This document shows positions 34,361 through 47,212 of a DNA stretch of 64,000 bases, one piece after another; within the stretch, counting starts at the first letter, position 1; each line of letters begins with the position of its first letter. A program made the translations under genes and the position numbers. This DNA comes from Rhyzopertha dominica. Its lineage: Eukaryota; Arthropoda; Insecta; Coleoptera; Bostrichidae. The stretch lies in NCBI GenBank assembly GCA_025024175.1, contig QCXZ01000138.1, positions 51,431,092 to 51,495,091 on the forward strand. Reading direction: 5' to 3'. The notes under the pieces were generated by a model that had not been told where the DNA came from, searched no databases, and saw only the letters and a program-made list of their open reading frames with translations.

Positions 34361-34899
34361 ACCATATTCAGCTTGCATTGTATTTATAAAAAAGGCAGCA
34401 CGATGTAATTTGTATAACTCAAAATTATGGCTTTGTAAACAAAAGCCGGATAACAATATTCCATTTCAGCAGCAAAACACAATAGGCTGAAACATGCGTT
34501 AATTAATTGAATGATTCTTCTGTATAACAAAGGTAACAATTATTGCTTTAAAATAAAAGNTAGCTCTGTGAATACTTCGNATATTCACATATGACCGGTT
34601 GCAATGATTTGATCATAATTATTTAGCTAAATTGGTATTGGAAGGGTAAATTATTTCATTCGTTCTGCAACAAAACGCAGTGGAAGACAATACGTTTTGA
34701 AAGCTTGCCCATAAATTTTACGAAATAAGTAAATTTTTATGTTCATTAATTACCAGCTGGTAGACGCAGTTTCTTTAATGATGTAACTATGCATAAAACT
34801 CTTCGTCAATATTTACGATATGATTTACCAATAAACACGATTTTCGTCATGCAAACGAGTACCTAACGCAAGAAAAACATAAACGCCACTGCCCTTGTT

Positions 34900-35110
34900 A
34901 GCACTTTACAACACGGTTATCTCTCGCCGACCTTATGAGCAATTGAATTCGAGCAGCAGCGGTTGTTTTACTCTTTGTCGGGAAGCGGTCCCTTGTTCTT
35001 CTCATCAGCTATCGCCAGATCAATATTTTAAGGAAATTGCAAGAGCCTCCGTCGGAAGATTGGAATCTTCTGCTTTCGGATGCATGAAAGTGGCGCTGAA
35101 ATGTTAAACA
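34900..35110 (+). other. Short GC-richer patch with 70-codon frame
   Basis: The frame is Ser/Cys-rich and lacks splice signals or a domain. Possibly regulatory; not supported as a gene. Confidence 0.2.
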
Positions 35111-35362
35111 GAGCAGTATTAAAAGAGATAAGGAGTACATGAACAAGCTGTGAAGGCTTGTAGGGTGCAATTTGTAAAAATTGCGTTGGGCTTACTGCGG
35201 ATGAACGTTCAGTGCTGAAGCTTTTGATACGATATGATAACTTTTTACAAAATAAGTTGACGTACGTAACTTTGCCGCTAGGTGATGCATTCAGTATAAC
35301 ATATCAAAGGATCGTTTCTTTCTTCAAAAAGTTGCTATACAATGTTGGTGTAAGGTAAACTT

Positions 35363-35757
35363 ATTATAACATATGTTTACTTCTTAACAAATTTTATTTG
35401 AATGTTTTTTTCTAGTTGCTATGACAACGAAAGCAGGAGGGACAGAAGTTCAGAATTTTCAAGTATGGTTTAAGCGAAATTAACGACTTATGGCTAGTTT
35501 TAAACAGAATTTTATGGTTATCTTTACAATCATAAATAATTTATAATTTACTGCAACTGTTTGACAGGCGCTATTTAAAAAAATTGTATATATTTTTTTA
35601 AGATTTAAAACCAGCCATCGTTGAATTCGCTTGAACTATACTTGAGTTATGTCAGTTTGAAGATGTGAAACTTTTGTCCCTCCCGTTGTAGTTGTCACAG
35701 CAACCAGAAAGAAGATATTCAAGTATAATTTGTTAAGAATCAAGCATAGATTATAAT
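35363..35757. mobile_element. Foldback/MITE-like inverted repeat element
   Basis: Starting at ATTATAA on both sides, the ends read inward TTCTTAACAAATT..ACTTGAAT, then GTTGCTGTGACAAC and GGGAGGGACA. Arms of about 125 bp are imperfectly inverted around a centre of about 130 bp. There is no coding capacity. Target duplication not determined. The superfamily is unknown. Confidence 0.7.
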
Positions 35758-36619
35758 CTATCTAATCTATTTTGGACCATCATCATCACTGATATTATGA
35801 TTAGTATCATCATACATTTTAAAATTCCACTGTCAAGCTTGATATTTATTTCGGAAGTACACTTAGAACAGTTTTGTGGGCACACTGAAACGTTTAAAAC
35901 ATCACAAGAGCTTAAGTTTCGTGTACAAATGCCTGTAGAGGTTTTTGGCGTTTAAAGTTGTCGGCAAACTTGTAACTTCATTATCTGAATATGATTACAA
36001 GCACTCCACTTCCGAGAATGTTTTGATACTGTCACTGTCAGAAGAAGTTGTTTACAGCCGCTTCACAAGTTTGACTCGTGTATACCTACACGATCAACGA
36101 TTTTAATATCCAGATAGTAATCGCATTTTAGCAGTGTGTGGACTCATTTGTAAATTCCAGCATTTGTCGATTCTGCCAGACCACTTCCACTTAAGCTTCC
36201 CTGACCAATTCCAAGCAAATAATAAATCAACCTCTCTCAAGTGTTACCACTACGCGTTTTTACACAGCAGGACAACTATCAGAGCAGGCCAACCGGCCAG
36301 TTGTGAATTATAAATTTCAAAGGAGGAGTCAACGACTTCTTCAGCAAACATTGACGAGGCAAGACACTTGCTAGACCCAACCGTAAAAGTTACCTGTCCA
36401 ACGCTTGCTGACGCAGTACACACAATCACTAATTACGCTTACGCCCGTAGTCAGCAGGAAACACAGAATAACCGGGGGCTGCAAGTGCCTAAGCGTTTCT
36501 GAATGGTTGTTGGATTTGCACCGTGTTTTGTCGTTAATGCGGTATAACGAGTTCTATTAAAAAATGTTGGTGGTTCAACGGAATAAGACAACGATCGTGT
36601 TCTGTGTCGAATAACAACA
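35758..36619. other. Spacer, nothing recognised
   Basis: Mixed composition with no supported feature. Confidence 0.3.
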
Positions 36620-36625
36620 GTTAAG

Positions 36626-37110
36626 TCAAATTCTTTTTGAAATGTTTACTTTATTTTCTATACTGTCTTCCACGTAAGCAACTCCACTGCTCCGCCAACC
36701 ACCGTGTCTCTTCAAAATGTCGGCTCCACTGTCGGTCAGACAAGTCGCTGAAGTTCTGCGGCAACAATGTCCTGTGAAACATCTTCCGATGTTACTGTAA
36801 AGACACGTTTTTCTTGTTTTTGTGTCGTGTAATGTAACTACTAAGATGTGCCCGCCATCTTCTACGTCATCAATTATCAGAAGTCGCAATTTTTCCTCGC
36901 CACAGGCTCCATGCACTGCTGTTATTGCCACAACCTTCATAAGGAGAAAGCTGTTATCAGGAGCAATATTAATGAAATTCTTCACATTGTCCATTGATAA
37001 CACTTTTGATTTTTTTGCAGCATAACCCTCATTTTGACGTTTAAGATATGCCAGCAATTTTTTATTATAAGCAGAAATGTCCACGCTTTTGTTTAACTAT
37101 ATATAGTGCT
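36626..37110 (-). pseudogene. Crypton-like tyrosine recombinase, internally deleted
   Basis: The minus strand reads LLAYLKRQNEGYAAKKSKVL (core-binding/catalytic junction), NSFLLMKVVAITAVHGACGE, then LIIDDVEDGGHILVV. It jumps directly to TGHCCRRTSATCLTDSGADI, LKRHGGW and YVEDSIENK. The GHCCRR, RHGGW and Y.EDS blocks carry the second Arg, His and nucleophilic Tyr region of tyrosine recombinases. The first catalytic Arg of the usual GACRREEL block is Gly here, and roughly 50-60 residues between the two halves are missing. The family encodes Crypton-type transposases that integrate circular DNA by site-specific recombination. This copy is dead. Confidence 0.75.
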
Positions 37111-38084
37111 TCGTAGCATTGAATACACCGACCAGCGTGTTGAAGCTTTAGGAATTTTCACCTGTAAGAATACTTAAAATTAGTTCTTGTAATAAATTTC
37201 ATAAATTACTTTTCCGAAAATTACGCAATTAGAATGTTGTCGTTTACGCCTTGCAAATTTTTTCATTTCTCCAGAGAAAAAACTGTTGGTAAACTTTCTC
37301 GTACTTTGCTTTAGACTTTGTATATAGCAAACTTGGCTCTGCTTATTATACTAATTCCAAAATTTCGTCTTTAATTTCACTCGATTGATTCATTTTGCAG
37401 TTTGCAGGAAAGCCTCATCATGAATTATTTATTTACTATTGTGATGTTTTGTTTCTATGTCGACAAATTTACAAAAACTTGACACACTTACTTTGAGAAC
37501 AGGAGAAACAATTTATTTTTAAAATTACAGTAAATTTCGCGATATACATGAAAAAAATACGTGTTTCACGAATAAAAAAAGTCTTTTACACAAGAAAACG
37601 TGAGAAATGTAATAAAAATAAAAATTCTTGAAACAAGATTATTGCGATCTGTTCGCGATAAATTAAAAAAATATTGAACGGATTTTCATGCGGTGTTTGC
37701 CAATAGATATAGTGTGATTCATGAGGAAGGTATAGGTATATAACTCGTTAAGGTTTTATGTAAATTGGTTGAAATATAACGAAAATTGTTGAAAGTGTCG
37801 GAAAAAGTCAAGCCGTCATCGAAAACGCTACCTAATTGGTTTGAGATATAACAAAACAAAAGGTGGGATATTACTCTTTTATAGATCTACAAAAAAGTCC
37901 GGGGTGGCGTATATCTATCTTTTAAAGATACCCATTCTTGGTCAATTATAACCTAAAATATTGACCATTGTAGTATACTTGTAGGTGCTGTAAAAAATCA
38001 CAGCCTCGACCACAATAAATAAAACAAAATGCTTTTAACTAAATGCCAAGCTTTAGAATGGATGTATAAGGTACTTTTGTTAAA
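37111..38084. other. AT-rich stretch with possible repeat remnant
   Basis: A short doublet TAAATTGGTTGAAATATAAC / CTAATTGGTTTGAGATATAAC occurs near 37760-37855, suggesting an old repeat. No coding content. Confidence 0.3.
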
Positions 38085-38283
38085 ACACTTGTAACTTTAA
38101 CCGGATTAGAACATCCCATCTTGATGAAACCTTGATACACATTCATCATTATTTTTTGAACGTCTGGATCCAAATGACGCCATATTTCTTTGACGCTTGC
38201 TTGCTTCGTCTACTTCTTGCAGCTTGTGGGAAGGGCCAGCTTCATCTTCTGAATTTTCCCATGGACGAAACATGTTGAAGAAG
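38085..38283 (-). pseudogene. N-terminal fragment of wide-spaced DDE transposase (MFRPWE)
   Basis: Starts MFRPWENSEDEAGPSHKLQ at 38283. One frameshift later it reads LDPDVQKIMMNVYQGFIKMG, then VKVTSVLTKVPYTSI. This aligns with LTLDAKEI..MYTIFDKKE..LKVTSEMVGVPYTTV of the complete element. It shows that the MFRPWE leader and helix-turn-helix belong to one protein. The catalytic part is absent. Confidence 0.7.
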
Positions 38284-38439
38284 CAAATTCACTTCGAATT
38301 AGCACACGTAAGACGATCGGTTGTCAACTAAATAAATTGTGCTTGTTTGGCATATTTGACTACTATTCCCAAAGTTTTACATAGAAATGACAACGTACAC
38401 GAAATAAATAATATTCTGCAAAATTATGTTGTTCGGAAC

Positions 38440-38900
38440 GTGGAAGATACTCATCTAGAATTGCCGAGCGCGCATTCAAGCCACAGCAAATAACGACGTT
38501 CAACGAGACACCGTTCCATTTGTGCCGGGACTCATTCTTCACGTTTCCATGCAACCAGCGCAAGTTGCACTCGTTCCGTTCACTCAATGGGCCCGATGTA
38601 ACATAATGTTACGCCACTCCCAACCGAGTTATTTTACGATCTAAGCACTGAAACAATTACCTGCGTTGTTTGCCGGGCTCTGCCATCGATTTCCCGTCGC
38701 CCCGAAAGAATTTGAATGATGAAACTACAAACTAGGACGGCTGATTTGTTGTTCGAAGCGGGTAATCGCGTTTATGCGGTGGGAAGCTGGGAATTTGGTT
38801 GCACACAAGGATTATCCGTGGGGATGGAGAGAGCACCTGGCTTAATGCGAGATGGATACTTGAGCAGGCGATGTATCGCGCTGGTTAACGTAAACATTTT
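38440..38900. other. Moderately GC-rich segment
   Basis: Frames of 62-74 codons on both strands have no recognised domain. Possible regulatory island. Confidence 0.2.
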
Positions 38901-39039
38901 CTAGTTGGGCATTATCGACTTCGCTCTTGAGGGTATTGCGGTCAGTGCGTTGTTTTCTCACGTTAAATGAACACTAGACCCTCTGGTTGGTGTTAAATAG
39001 CCGATTAATACAAGAAATACGAATACGAAGCTGATAAAA

Positions 39040-39350
39040 ACCTATCCTACTTATGGGGGATTTCAATTTATACATAGGGACTGAGGACCCAACTACAACA
39101 GACAAAACCATTACAGGACCAAACACATTCCATATATGGACAAACGACAATGGAAGCCAGTTAAAAAATACCGCTTATCTATTATAAAAACACCTGGATT
39201 AACTCCAAATCCTGTCTCATAAGGTGGAACAATTGCAATAGCATATGCTACAAAAAGCGTGGTCGGACGACTGTACTAAACGTGAAGAACAACGGCGGAG
39301 GCGATCATAGCAAAATCAAACATAATAAGGTCGTCCCGCACATTAAAATT
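39040..39350 (+). pseudogene. Non-LTR retrotransposon endonuclease (APE-type) fragment
   Basis: The + strand reads PILLMGDFNLYIGTEDPTTT, then TFHIWTNDNGSQLKN, and after frameshifts VLNVKNNGGGDHSKI. GDFN is the conserved Asp/Asn motif of the apurinic-type endonuclease, and DH near the end is its catalytic histidine motif (usually SDH). The domain nicks the target for reverse transcription. No RT follows, so this is an isolated fragment. Confidence 0.65.
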
Positions 39351-41870
39351 TGATAGTTTTAACCTATGCCTTTTATTGCTTACATCATGAATACTAGTGT
39401 CACGCATCTATTTTGCTTTCAGATTAATTCAACTCGTAACAAACGGCGGGTAGAAGAATTACCTTACCCTGTTTCAAATATTTTCTTAAATCCACCAACA
39501 ACTACGCAAAAGGTTCCTAATTTCTGTCATGCGCATTGTTACAACTCCCTAGGTAACTAGGTGCTCACTGTTGTCAGTTTTATAAATAGCTAGGGAAATA
39601 CAAATAATGCAATGGGAGTGAGAGAGAGGGGCGAAGGTATAAGTATAACCGTCAGCATTAATATTAAAATGTAAACATAGGAATAACCTGTAACTGTTCA
39701 TCAGCAGTAGTATTCTTACAACACGGAGCAAAACACTTCTTAACGTAAGCCATTCTGACATTAAAAAAACAACAGATTACCCAAATACTTCGACAACATC
39801 TTGCTCCACCACTTAAACTGACAAATACGAAACTCGAAAGTTAGACCAAACTATGTAAACAAAAACGCATGGCTAGAGTTGTTAGGGTTATTCGTTACGC
39901 ATATGACATATGCAGCACGTGCGAACGTGCGCTACTTTACCGTTTTCTTCCTAAAGACGGCCAGAGATCGTCCTGACAGTTTCAAAAGTTATCATATCGT
40001 TGTCATACGAAAGTATACAACCTAAACATTGTCAAGCTTCAAGCGTCGTTTAATTCCTCATAATAAAAACATTAGTTCTAAAGCAGGTTCGATGGTTAAA
40101 GTGCTTTCGTATTTCAGCAAAAGGCCAGTGAATGCGCTTATTATATTGAACTGTTCATTATAGAATAAACTGACTGAAGGATGATTTAAGTTATTTTCAC
40201 AAATACGCCTTAAGTTGACCTAGGTATCAATGTCACAATGCCAGTTTAAGAGTAATATTCCTCACGATATCGCGAAAATTTGCCCACATTGGCAACGCGA
40301 CTCAGCTCAAAAAAATGTAAACAAATATTACTTGCAATGCCGCTAGAGCACTGGCTATTATTGGTGTTTCTCGCTTTCGACAGCATGCGAACCATTTACG
40401 TCATCTCCGTGGCAGAATATCGAGGCATTTCAAACGGATATTGAAAAATCCATAATTTCGCATTTTTTTCTCGGCAAAAATGAACCGGGAAAAATTGCAA
40501 AAAAAATGTCTTTGTGCTTCAGTTGTTATGTACATTTTAAATGTAAAATAAAAAAAATGTGGGACGATCCCCTTGAAGAACAGTGGTCAGAAATCGCAAA
40601 AGACAAGAAAACAATAAATAAGGACGTTGTAAAGCTGTATAGAATCTCATACAGCAGCTCGTTCGAGGAAGAACAAGAATAATGCAGCTGAACTAAGCTA
40701 CCGTTCAACACGGGGGCTAATAAAAAAGTATCCGCTAGTTGTATGCGCCCTAAAAACCTTGCCCATTCCAGTCCCCAAGCTTCTGTAACTTGCGCTACGT
40801 GGGAGCCCACTAGCAACAAGCGGAAGCTGCAGAAATGCCTACCGAACGCTGCGCGCTGGTTCAATCAATTTTTACTTATACATTTATATTATTTATGTCA
40901 TTTATGAAAACCAACAGCGGTGGTTCGTTGTGTTGATTTGATGTTTAAAAATTCAATGAAGTGATAATGGACTAAATATCCTTGCTGTTAGGTAACCATA
41001 AATAGTGGATGCAGGTATTGAATTCTCGGTTAATAATTCAATATGATAACTGGAATGATCGTTTTACAGTCTAAATTATGGTGACTTGAACTGGCAGTAA
41101 AAATGTATAGCTACCGTTGCATTTATGAAGAAATAAAACTGATAACCAGGTCACGCCAAACAACCCAACCACTTTCTTTCTCTTATAGGCATGCTGTTTG
41201 GTAGACTAATGTTTTCACCTCCTTGGGAAGGGTATGATATCATTTTTTGTGCATTTCAGGATTAGCGCAATCTATACTCATGTGACAACCTATATGCAGT
41301 TTCAGTACAATTAATTTTTTTCTATAAGTTTTCAGTTTTGCCAGTGTTCTGTCTGTTATAGTTTTAAAGGTATAAGCGATTTTTTACGTTTTCGTCTTAT
41401 TTGGTGACGTCAACGTTAATTCACTTACTGAAAATAACTAAAAATAGCAGAATAATCGATGTATACTTGCATAGATATTACAATATTGCGTTTATGCGTT
41501 TTGGAAATTCTGTAAATCTTCTTGATTAATAATTAGGTACATTATTTTAATAAAAAGTCGCGTGATTACCTACCTGTGGTAGTAGCTTTTGGAAAAAAAA
41601 TGTTATAACAAAAGAGTGTTACAGACGTCAAGACTAAATTGTATCTGCCGTGTAGTGCGTAAGTTTTACTTGTTTTCGATTTATGTTAGTGTTAAAAAGA
41701 TGCAGAACCAAAAGTATTCGAAATAAAACATTTGTAATTTGTTTCTGATACATGGAAAATGCAACAATGTTGATGAAAGAATTTGCTGAGTGTTTAACAC
41801 GGAATATCCAGAGGGAATGCTGATACCAATCGATAGACAATTAAAATCTGCTCCTGATAGACCCAAAATA
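39351..41870. other. Mostly AT-rich, no gene recognised
   Basis: A GC-richer patch lies at 40680-40870 with a 112-codon minus frame (40864-40526) lacking any domain. A TGACGTCA palindrome lies at 41405-41412. Confidence 0.35.
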
Positions 41871-41872
41871 TA

Positions 41873-42325
41873 CAGGGCGTTCTATTTAAGAAAAATAATA
41901 TACTACGTTTTGAAGTGTATTCGAAATAACGGCCGATTTTGAAATCTCTGTATGAATTTGGAAAAAACGGCAGGACTGTAACAAGTAACCTTTATGTTTA
42001 CTATAACAAGCTGCAAAATGCCACTCTTGGTCTTGAAAGGATCTGTGAACACTGCAAAACTGAAAACTTTCAGAAGAAATTAGTTGTACTGAAACGGCTG
42101 AAACTAGATATAGGTTGTCACACATGAGTAGATTTGTAATGATTAGGCGAATCCAAAAATACTCAAAAATGATATCATTCTATTTAAAATAACGAAGTTA
42201 ATGGTGCCACAGTTGAGTAATTATTTTCACTGAGGAAGGCATGAGCTAACTGCAAATTTTCAGAATTCAATTCGGAGTCTATAACTTCCTAAACTTTTAA
42301 CGAACGGTTTGAGTGAATCACCCTG
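41873..42325. mobile_element. MITE-like element with mariner-type ends
   Basis: The ends read CAGGGCGTTCTATTTAAG on the left and CAGGGTGATTCACTCAAA inward from the right, each next to TA. Length about 453 bp, without transposase. The CAGGGTG start resembles the DD41D mariner ends at 31469-32758, suggesting a non-autonomous relative, but the interior is unrelated. Confidence 0.55.
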
Positions 42326-43009
42326 TATATGTTGCTTTCTTGAATGTAAAACTTCATGTTAATTACTTCGAAATTGCCCCTTATTTCACCTCATCATGAA
42401 ACTCGAAAAGCCGATACTTTTAACTTCAGTAACCTAAGAAATGACAGAACCTTAATACGAACTTTTATTTCTCATTTCACCCCTTTGTGTATTTTTCAAA
42501 ACGCCGGGACATACGTTTATTTATTTCTAATTAAAAAACTAAAAAAAACGTTTCTTGCTTCTAGTTTTAAAAATGACGGATTTCTTTAAAACAATCATCC
42601 CTTATTCCATCCCTCAGTGGTAGAATTTCGAAAAATCCTTGATGAGTGTTTACGTCATGAAAGAAGTCGGCTGACCAAATTTCATGTGTCTAGCTTCAAT
42701 AGTTTACACTCGGCGATGATCAGTGAGTCAGTCGGTCAATTAGGACATGTTATTTTAAAAATATACGTAGTTTGGAGGTAATGTTACCAAAATGTCGACC
42801 ACTAGTATGAGTATCTTCAATAAATCTTACCACTAATGATATCTTAAGAACCTTAATAGATTCAGAATGGGTCAGTTAAATAAGATCAATTTCACCTTCC
42901 CAATCCACTTGATCAGCCCCTTATAGTCGAAGAACCCGGCCCTGTCAGGAGAAATTCATCCCCCGCACGTGAATCCCAATAAGAGAATTCAGCAGTACCA
43001 ACCTGTCAC
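42326..43009. other. AT-rich spacer
   Basis: Nothing recognised. Confidence 0.35.
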
Positions 43010-43350
43010 GAGAATTACCGAATTACCCCATAACCCGATTTGTACCGTTGTTCGCCGGACGGCTATGTTGTAAAGTGAATAATCGCGTCGGCCAGATATT
43101 TGTCAAATCGCCCCCTTCACATTTTTGCCAACTCGGGGAAGTCGCTGTCAGTCCGACACCTCTAGCACACCTCCGGGATACACCTGTGACAGCTCTGAAC
43201 GACGGTAAATTCTTTTTATCGCCTCCCCCGCTACACGCACTCAGAGTCGGTCGTGAATTTCGATTTGAATTTCAAATCTCATATTGCGTGGCCGTAAGCT
43301 TCCCAGGACGGGTTGAGGGCGATGTTGCCACAATATCATGAAGGATTGAG
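43010..43350. other. GC-rich, transposon-free island
   Basis: A + frame of 97 codons (43048-43341) is open but has no domain. Candidate regulatory element or unrecognised exon. Confidence 0.3.
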
Positions 43351-45194
43351 AAGGTGTAGCAGCTTAATCAAGTGTTTTAGTTAGTACTAGTTGCTACGGT
43401 TTGTAAATACAAAGAACTACATTCTCGACTGCCTGGTCATTTTGTGAAATTCATAACATTGACGTAGGTTAATACGTCCGGAAAGTACAGAGACCTACAC
43501 ATCCATTGCCTTTTGAGCCTATTGGAAAAGCCCAGCAGCCCAGTGAAATAAAATTACTGCGAATAATCTTCGTCATTTACTTCGACGCGCCACAGTTTTT
43601 CGTGTTTAAATAATGGCAAAATTACTAGGGCTCCACAACTTATGGGTCAAAAGAAAAGAGTGACCTCCCAAAAACCAGAGAATCCGAAACAAAATTTTAA
43701 ACCTGATATTAAAATATAACATAGACCTATTATAAAGGTATTATAACAGTAGGTACTTATTCATTATCTTATGTGTATGTTGAATCATTGTCGTCTAGTA
43801 CATTACTAATAAACTAATTTTTGCAGTCCTAGAGATCACTCATTACGAGCTGATAGTTAATTAACCTGTGTTAACATTTACTGTAAATTGATGATTCAAT
43901 AACATGGTATGTATATGGCAGCCAATTCAAATGTTTGATTTGTGAGTGAACTGGTACAAAACGGGAAATACCAGCAACCAATAACATCGCATTATTGCCG
44001 GTAGGTGTATGTTGGAACGCTGACATTATATCAGCGCTATACAATGTATATATGTTGTGAAAGAGAACAGGGCTTTTAAGTGGGTTTGCCGTCACATACC
44101 TGTCCAAGTGACATTCTCATTTTGACTGTTATTCCTTAGCTAAAAGTCTACTTTGAGAATATACGAGTAATAGGGTCGATTAGTTTATCATACATCGATT
44201 ACACTACAAAATCGATTTTTTTACATTTTGAACAGAATGTCGTGTCGTGTCGTTTGAAGGATGCAAAATCCGGGTAAGGTGACGCATGCGTTAGCCTGCT
44301 CAACCTGCAATATCAGTTGTCTTTGTCAATTACTTTGATGCTGTTTTCTTTACACCCCTGTTAAACGATCGCTTGCAACCTATTTAAAGAAAAAAGAACA
44401 GGATAGAATTAAAATGGTTTTCAGATAAACATGACCTATTGTCCAAACCTTCTAGAATTAAGATGTAACGAGACAATTTCCGCACAGTAGATGTAGCTGG
44501 AGTAGTTCAAATGAATATCTAAATAAATTAACTTAAGCGTAGAGTCTCTACCGTCATGTAGCTCCTAATCGCATAATTTTTGCTCGTATCAAGCCGACGT
44601 CGTTATTTATCACATCCCGTTTGGAAGTTTTGGCAACACCGGTTCCAATAACCAGACTCCGGGTTCCGGGACGGCGTCGTGGAAATTTAGCCGACTGGCG
44701 TAGATAATTTACCGATCTTGGTTAAATTAAGTGCCATGTTCTAAAACCTAATCTTGTCTCCATGAATACAAATAATCGAATTAGTATGCTAAAACAATTT
44801 ATACATACATATAATTCATATCCGGTGGACGGATTCGACGGTGATTCCTTACTTAAAGCGACATTCTTGATGTGTTGTTATTGGAATTTGAAGCTTTTTC
44901 CGGTTAATTCTGTTTCGTTTTGTTTGTCACGGAAGATAAAGTGGTGGTCATTTGTTTCGTTGGGTTCTTAGAGGTTATTTTGTTTACCCAAGCTAATGTT
45001 ACTCGGGAATCGCGCCAATAATGGCAGTTATAATTTGTTTGTATTGTCATACACCTGCGTATGTTTTATTTTTACCAATCTTTGGCTGTTTTTGATAAAC
45101 CCCAACACCCCATAAATTTCGTTTAATCAAAGCCTTTGTAATATTGATTTGGATTTTATTGTGCATACTGACAGTAACACTAATGAATCAAATA
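43351..45194. other. AT-rich stretch with a small GC patch at 44570-44710
   Basis: No coding or repeat feature supported. The patch contains CCGGGTTCCGGGACGGCGTCG. Confidence 0.3.
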
Positions 45195-46334
45195 CAGGAT
45201 GTTTCACGAATGATAGTGACCTTGACGAAATAAAAAGTGCAACCCAAGATACATTTGTAGAGGTAGCATTGATAATTGTTAATTCGTCTTAAAAAATATA
45301 AAACGTAGAGAGCTGTATAAATTCGTAAATTTTGACATAAACTTCAATCATTTGCTTTAAGTAAATTCGGTATTATAAAACAAATTTTATTTTTGAAAAA
45401 TGTTTATTCAACAACATTAATATAATAAATGCTCAAAATGTCGCCCTCCGCTGTTTCCACAAGCTTGAATTCGTGCCCAAAACGATCTTTTAACATGCAT
45501 TAACATTTCTGGAGTGATGGATTTACATGCATCACGTATTTTATTTTCTAAATGTTCTACACTTTCAATTGGTGTTTGGTTTACTTGCTCTTTTACAGAC
45601 ATTCGTCGAGTAGTCAGTTTGAAAATGTCCTTCTCGAATCCAACGTGGATTTTCTTGCGCATAATAATGCATGTTATGTTTGTTAACTCCACCATTATTA
45701 GAGAATCTTGCTTCATCTGAGAAGCAAATGTTGTCATAAAATCTCACATTCAAATTTTGATGTTCCCGAAAAAAGCCAGCCTTTTAGGATAATCTGTCTC
45801 CTTTAAGGCCTGGACCAATTGCAAGTGATATGGATGAAATTGATTGCCTTTAATTATTCGGTGTACTGAAGACAGACAAATACCGGTTGCTCTTGAGACT
45901 ACCCTTTGACTAATATGAGGATTTTCGTCAACCATTTCCAATACTCTAATTTCATTGTCGGGGCCTGTTGCTGTTCTTTATCTTGACTTTTTCAGTGGTG
46001 GTTAGTTTGTCCTTAAAGTTAATTCAAGTCTCTTGAAAATTGTATCGGCGGGAGCTCTTCTATTTGGAAAACTTTTTCTGATTAAACGGGCAGCAGCGGA
46101 AGCATTTTTCTTGCATTCACCATAAATGAAAATCATATCTGTTTTTTCATCATTTGAATACATTTTGACTTTTAATAAATACAGTGACAGGAACCATAGC
46201 GCATAGCCGTCATAGATTCCCAACTTATTTTTAAAATAATACCATTATGTAAAATTACTACATTGGCCATGAGAGCGTATTTTGGGTTGCATTTTTAATT
46301 TCGTCAGGGTCATTATCATTCGTGAAACATCATG
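45195..46334 (-). mobile_element. DD41D-like mariner relative, copy 1 (core deleted)
   Basis: Terminal inverted repeats of about 60 bp start CAGGATGTTTCACGAATGAT on the left and CATGATGTTTCACG on the right. They are flanked by TA. The length of 1.14 kb is short for the family because the catalytic centre is deleted. The same ends bound the copy at 51199-52158. Confidence 0.85.
45417..46165 (-). pseudogene. DD41D-like transposase missing second and third Asp
   Basis: Pieces read MYSNDEKTDMIFIYGECKKN (N-terminal helix-turn-helix), ENPHISQRVVSRATGI and HRIIKGNQFHPYHLQLVQAL, then NICFSDEARFSNNGGVNKHN with the first catalytic Asp. After NPRWIREGHF the sequence jumps to VKEQVNQTPIESVEHLENKI and SITPEMLMHVKRSFWARIQA, the C-terminus. 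The block with the second and third aspartates is absent. Confidence 0.8.
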
Positions 46335-46453
46335 TATTTGTGGTATATCAGACAAATTTTTTGGTAGCTGATTGAATTGCTAGATGCTGTAATATTCTCT
46401 TAGTTGATGCTATACACTCAACCGCTTTAAATAAAATTGCAAATGTTTTATGG

Positions 46454-46774
46454 TTGGACGATTTATCTACAGTGAAATGCATTAATATCAGAACATTAAA
46501 AATTTTCCAAGAATCGATGTTTTTTTTTTATGTAATCGTAAGTAGAATGTTCTTAAAAGTGAATGATTTGGTCATATCGCATGTAATTACTAAGACCTTG
46601 CATTTTGAAAACGAGTCTATTGCACCTGAATGTTATACCAGAATAAAAATAAATTCACCAGTTAAGAAGTTATGCCTAAAATGCAACAGTTGGATAACTT
46701 GCAACTATCCTAGTCAAGTATCACAACACTCAGAACTTAATTGTGTGAATTTGTTCGAATCACTGTCAAAATGA
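46454..46774 (+). CDS. 106-codon open frame, unknown
   Basis: Starts with ATGGACG... hydrophobic N-terminal half, then KKLCLKCNSWITC, a possible zinc-binding CxxC pair, ending FESLSK. No homology recognised and no splice or promoter context. Could be chance. Confidence 0.15.
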   Translation: MDDLSTVKCINIRTLKIFQESMFFFYVIVSRMFLKVNDLVISHVITKTLHFENESIAPECYTRIKINSPVKKLCLKCNSWITCNYPSQVSQHSELNCVNLFESLSK

Positions 46775-47212
46775 AGATATTATATTTTAACTATAGCTTA
46801 ATGCTATAATACTACAAATCGCAAACGTAAATGTTTTTCGTTTTGTGCTAGATTCCAAGTAAAACGGAGTCGTTGCTATTATTAACTCCTATTAGCCGTT
46901 TGCAAATTCGTCTGTGTACGCTCTTTGACGATTAGTGCCCTAATGCTTTGAGAGATTCAGTTTCAAAGACGATTTTATCACGGCTTGTCAAAGCTCTTGG
47001 TAGACATAAAAGCCATGTGGCCCGTTCTAAGAGGTATAGTACGTAGAGGAATTGATCTTGGTAGGTAATACGTATTTAGGTTATTTCATGCTACTTACCG
47101 AAATGTTGTAATACCATGTATTTGTAATTAATAATTTAAAAATTTGTTCTGTATGCCTTGTTCCTTCCTTTAAGACGCAGTTACTTTCTTTTGTTACATT
47201 TTTTGATCAGCT

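Noticed and set aside
34985..35010. CTGATGAG on the minus strand as another hammerhead
   Set aside because: No stem II hairpin followed by GAAA and no pairing stem I.
40526..40864. 112-codon minus frame
   Set aside because: No domain, no homologous blocks to other elements in the window and no splice context.
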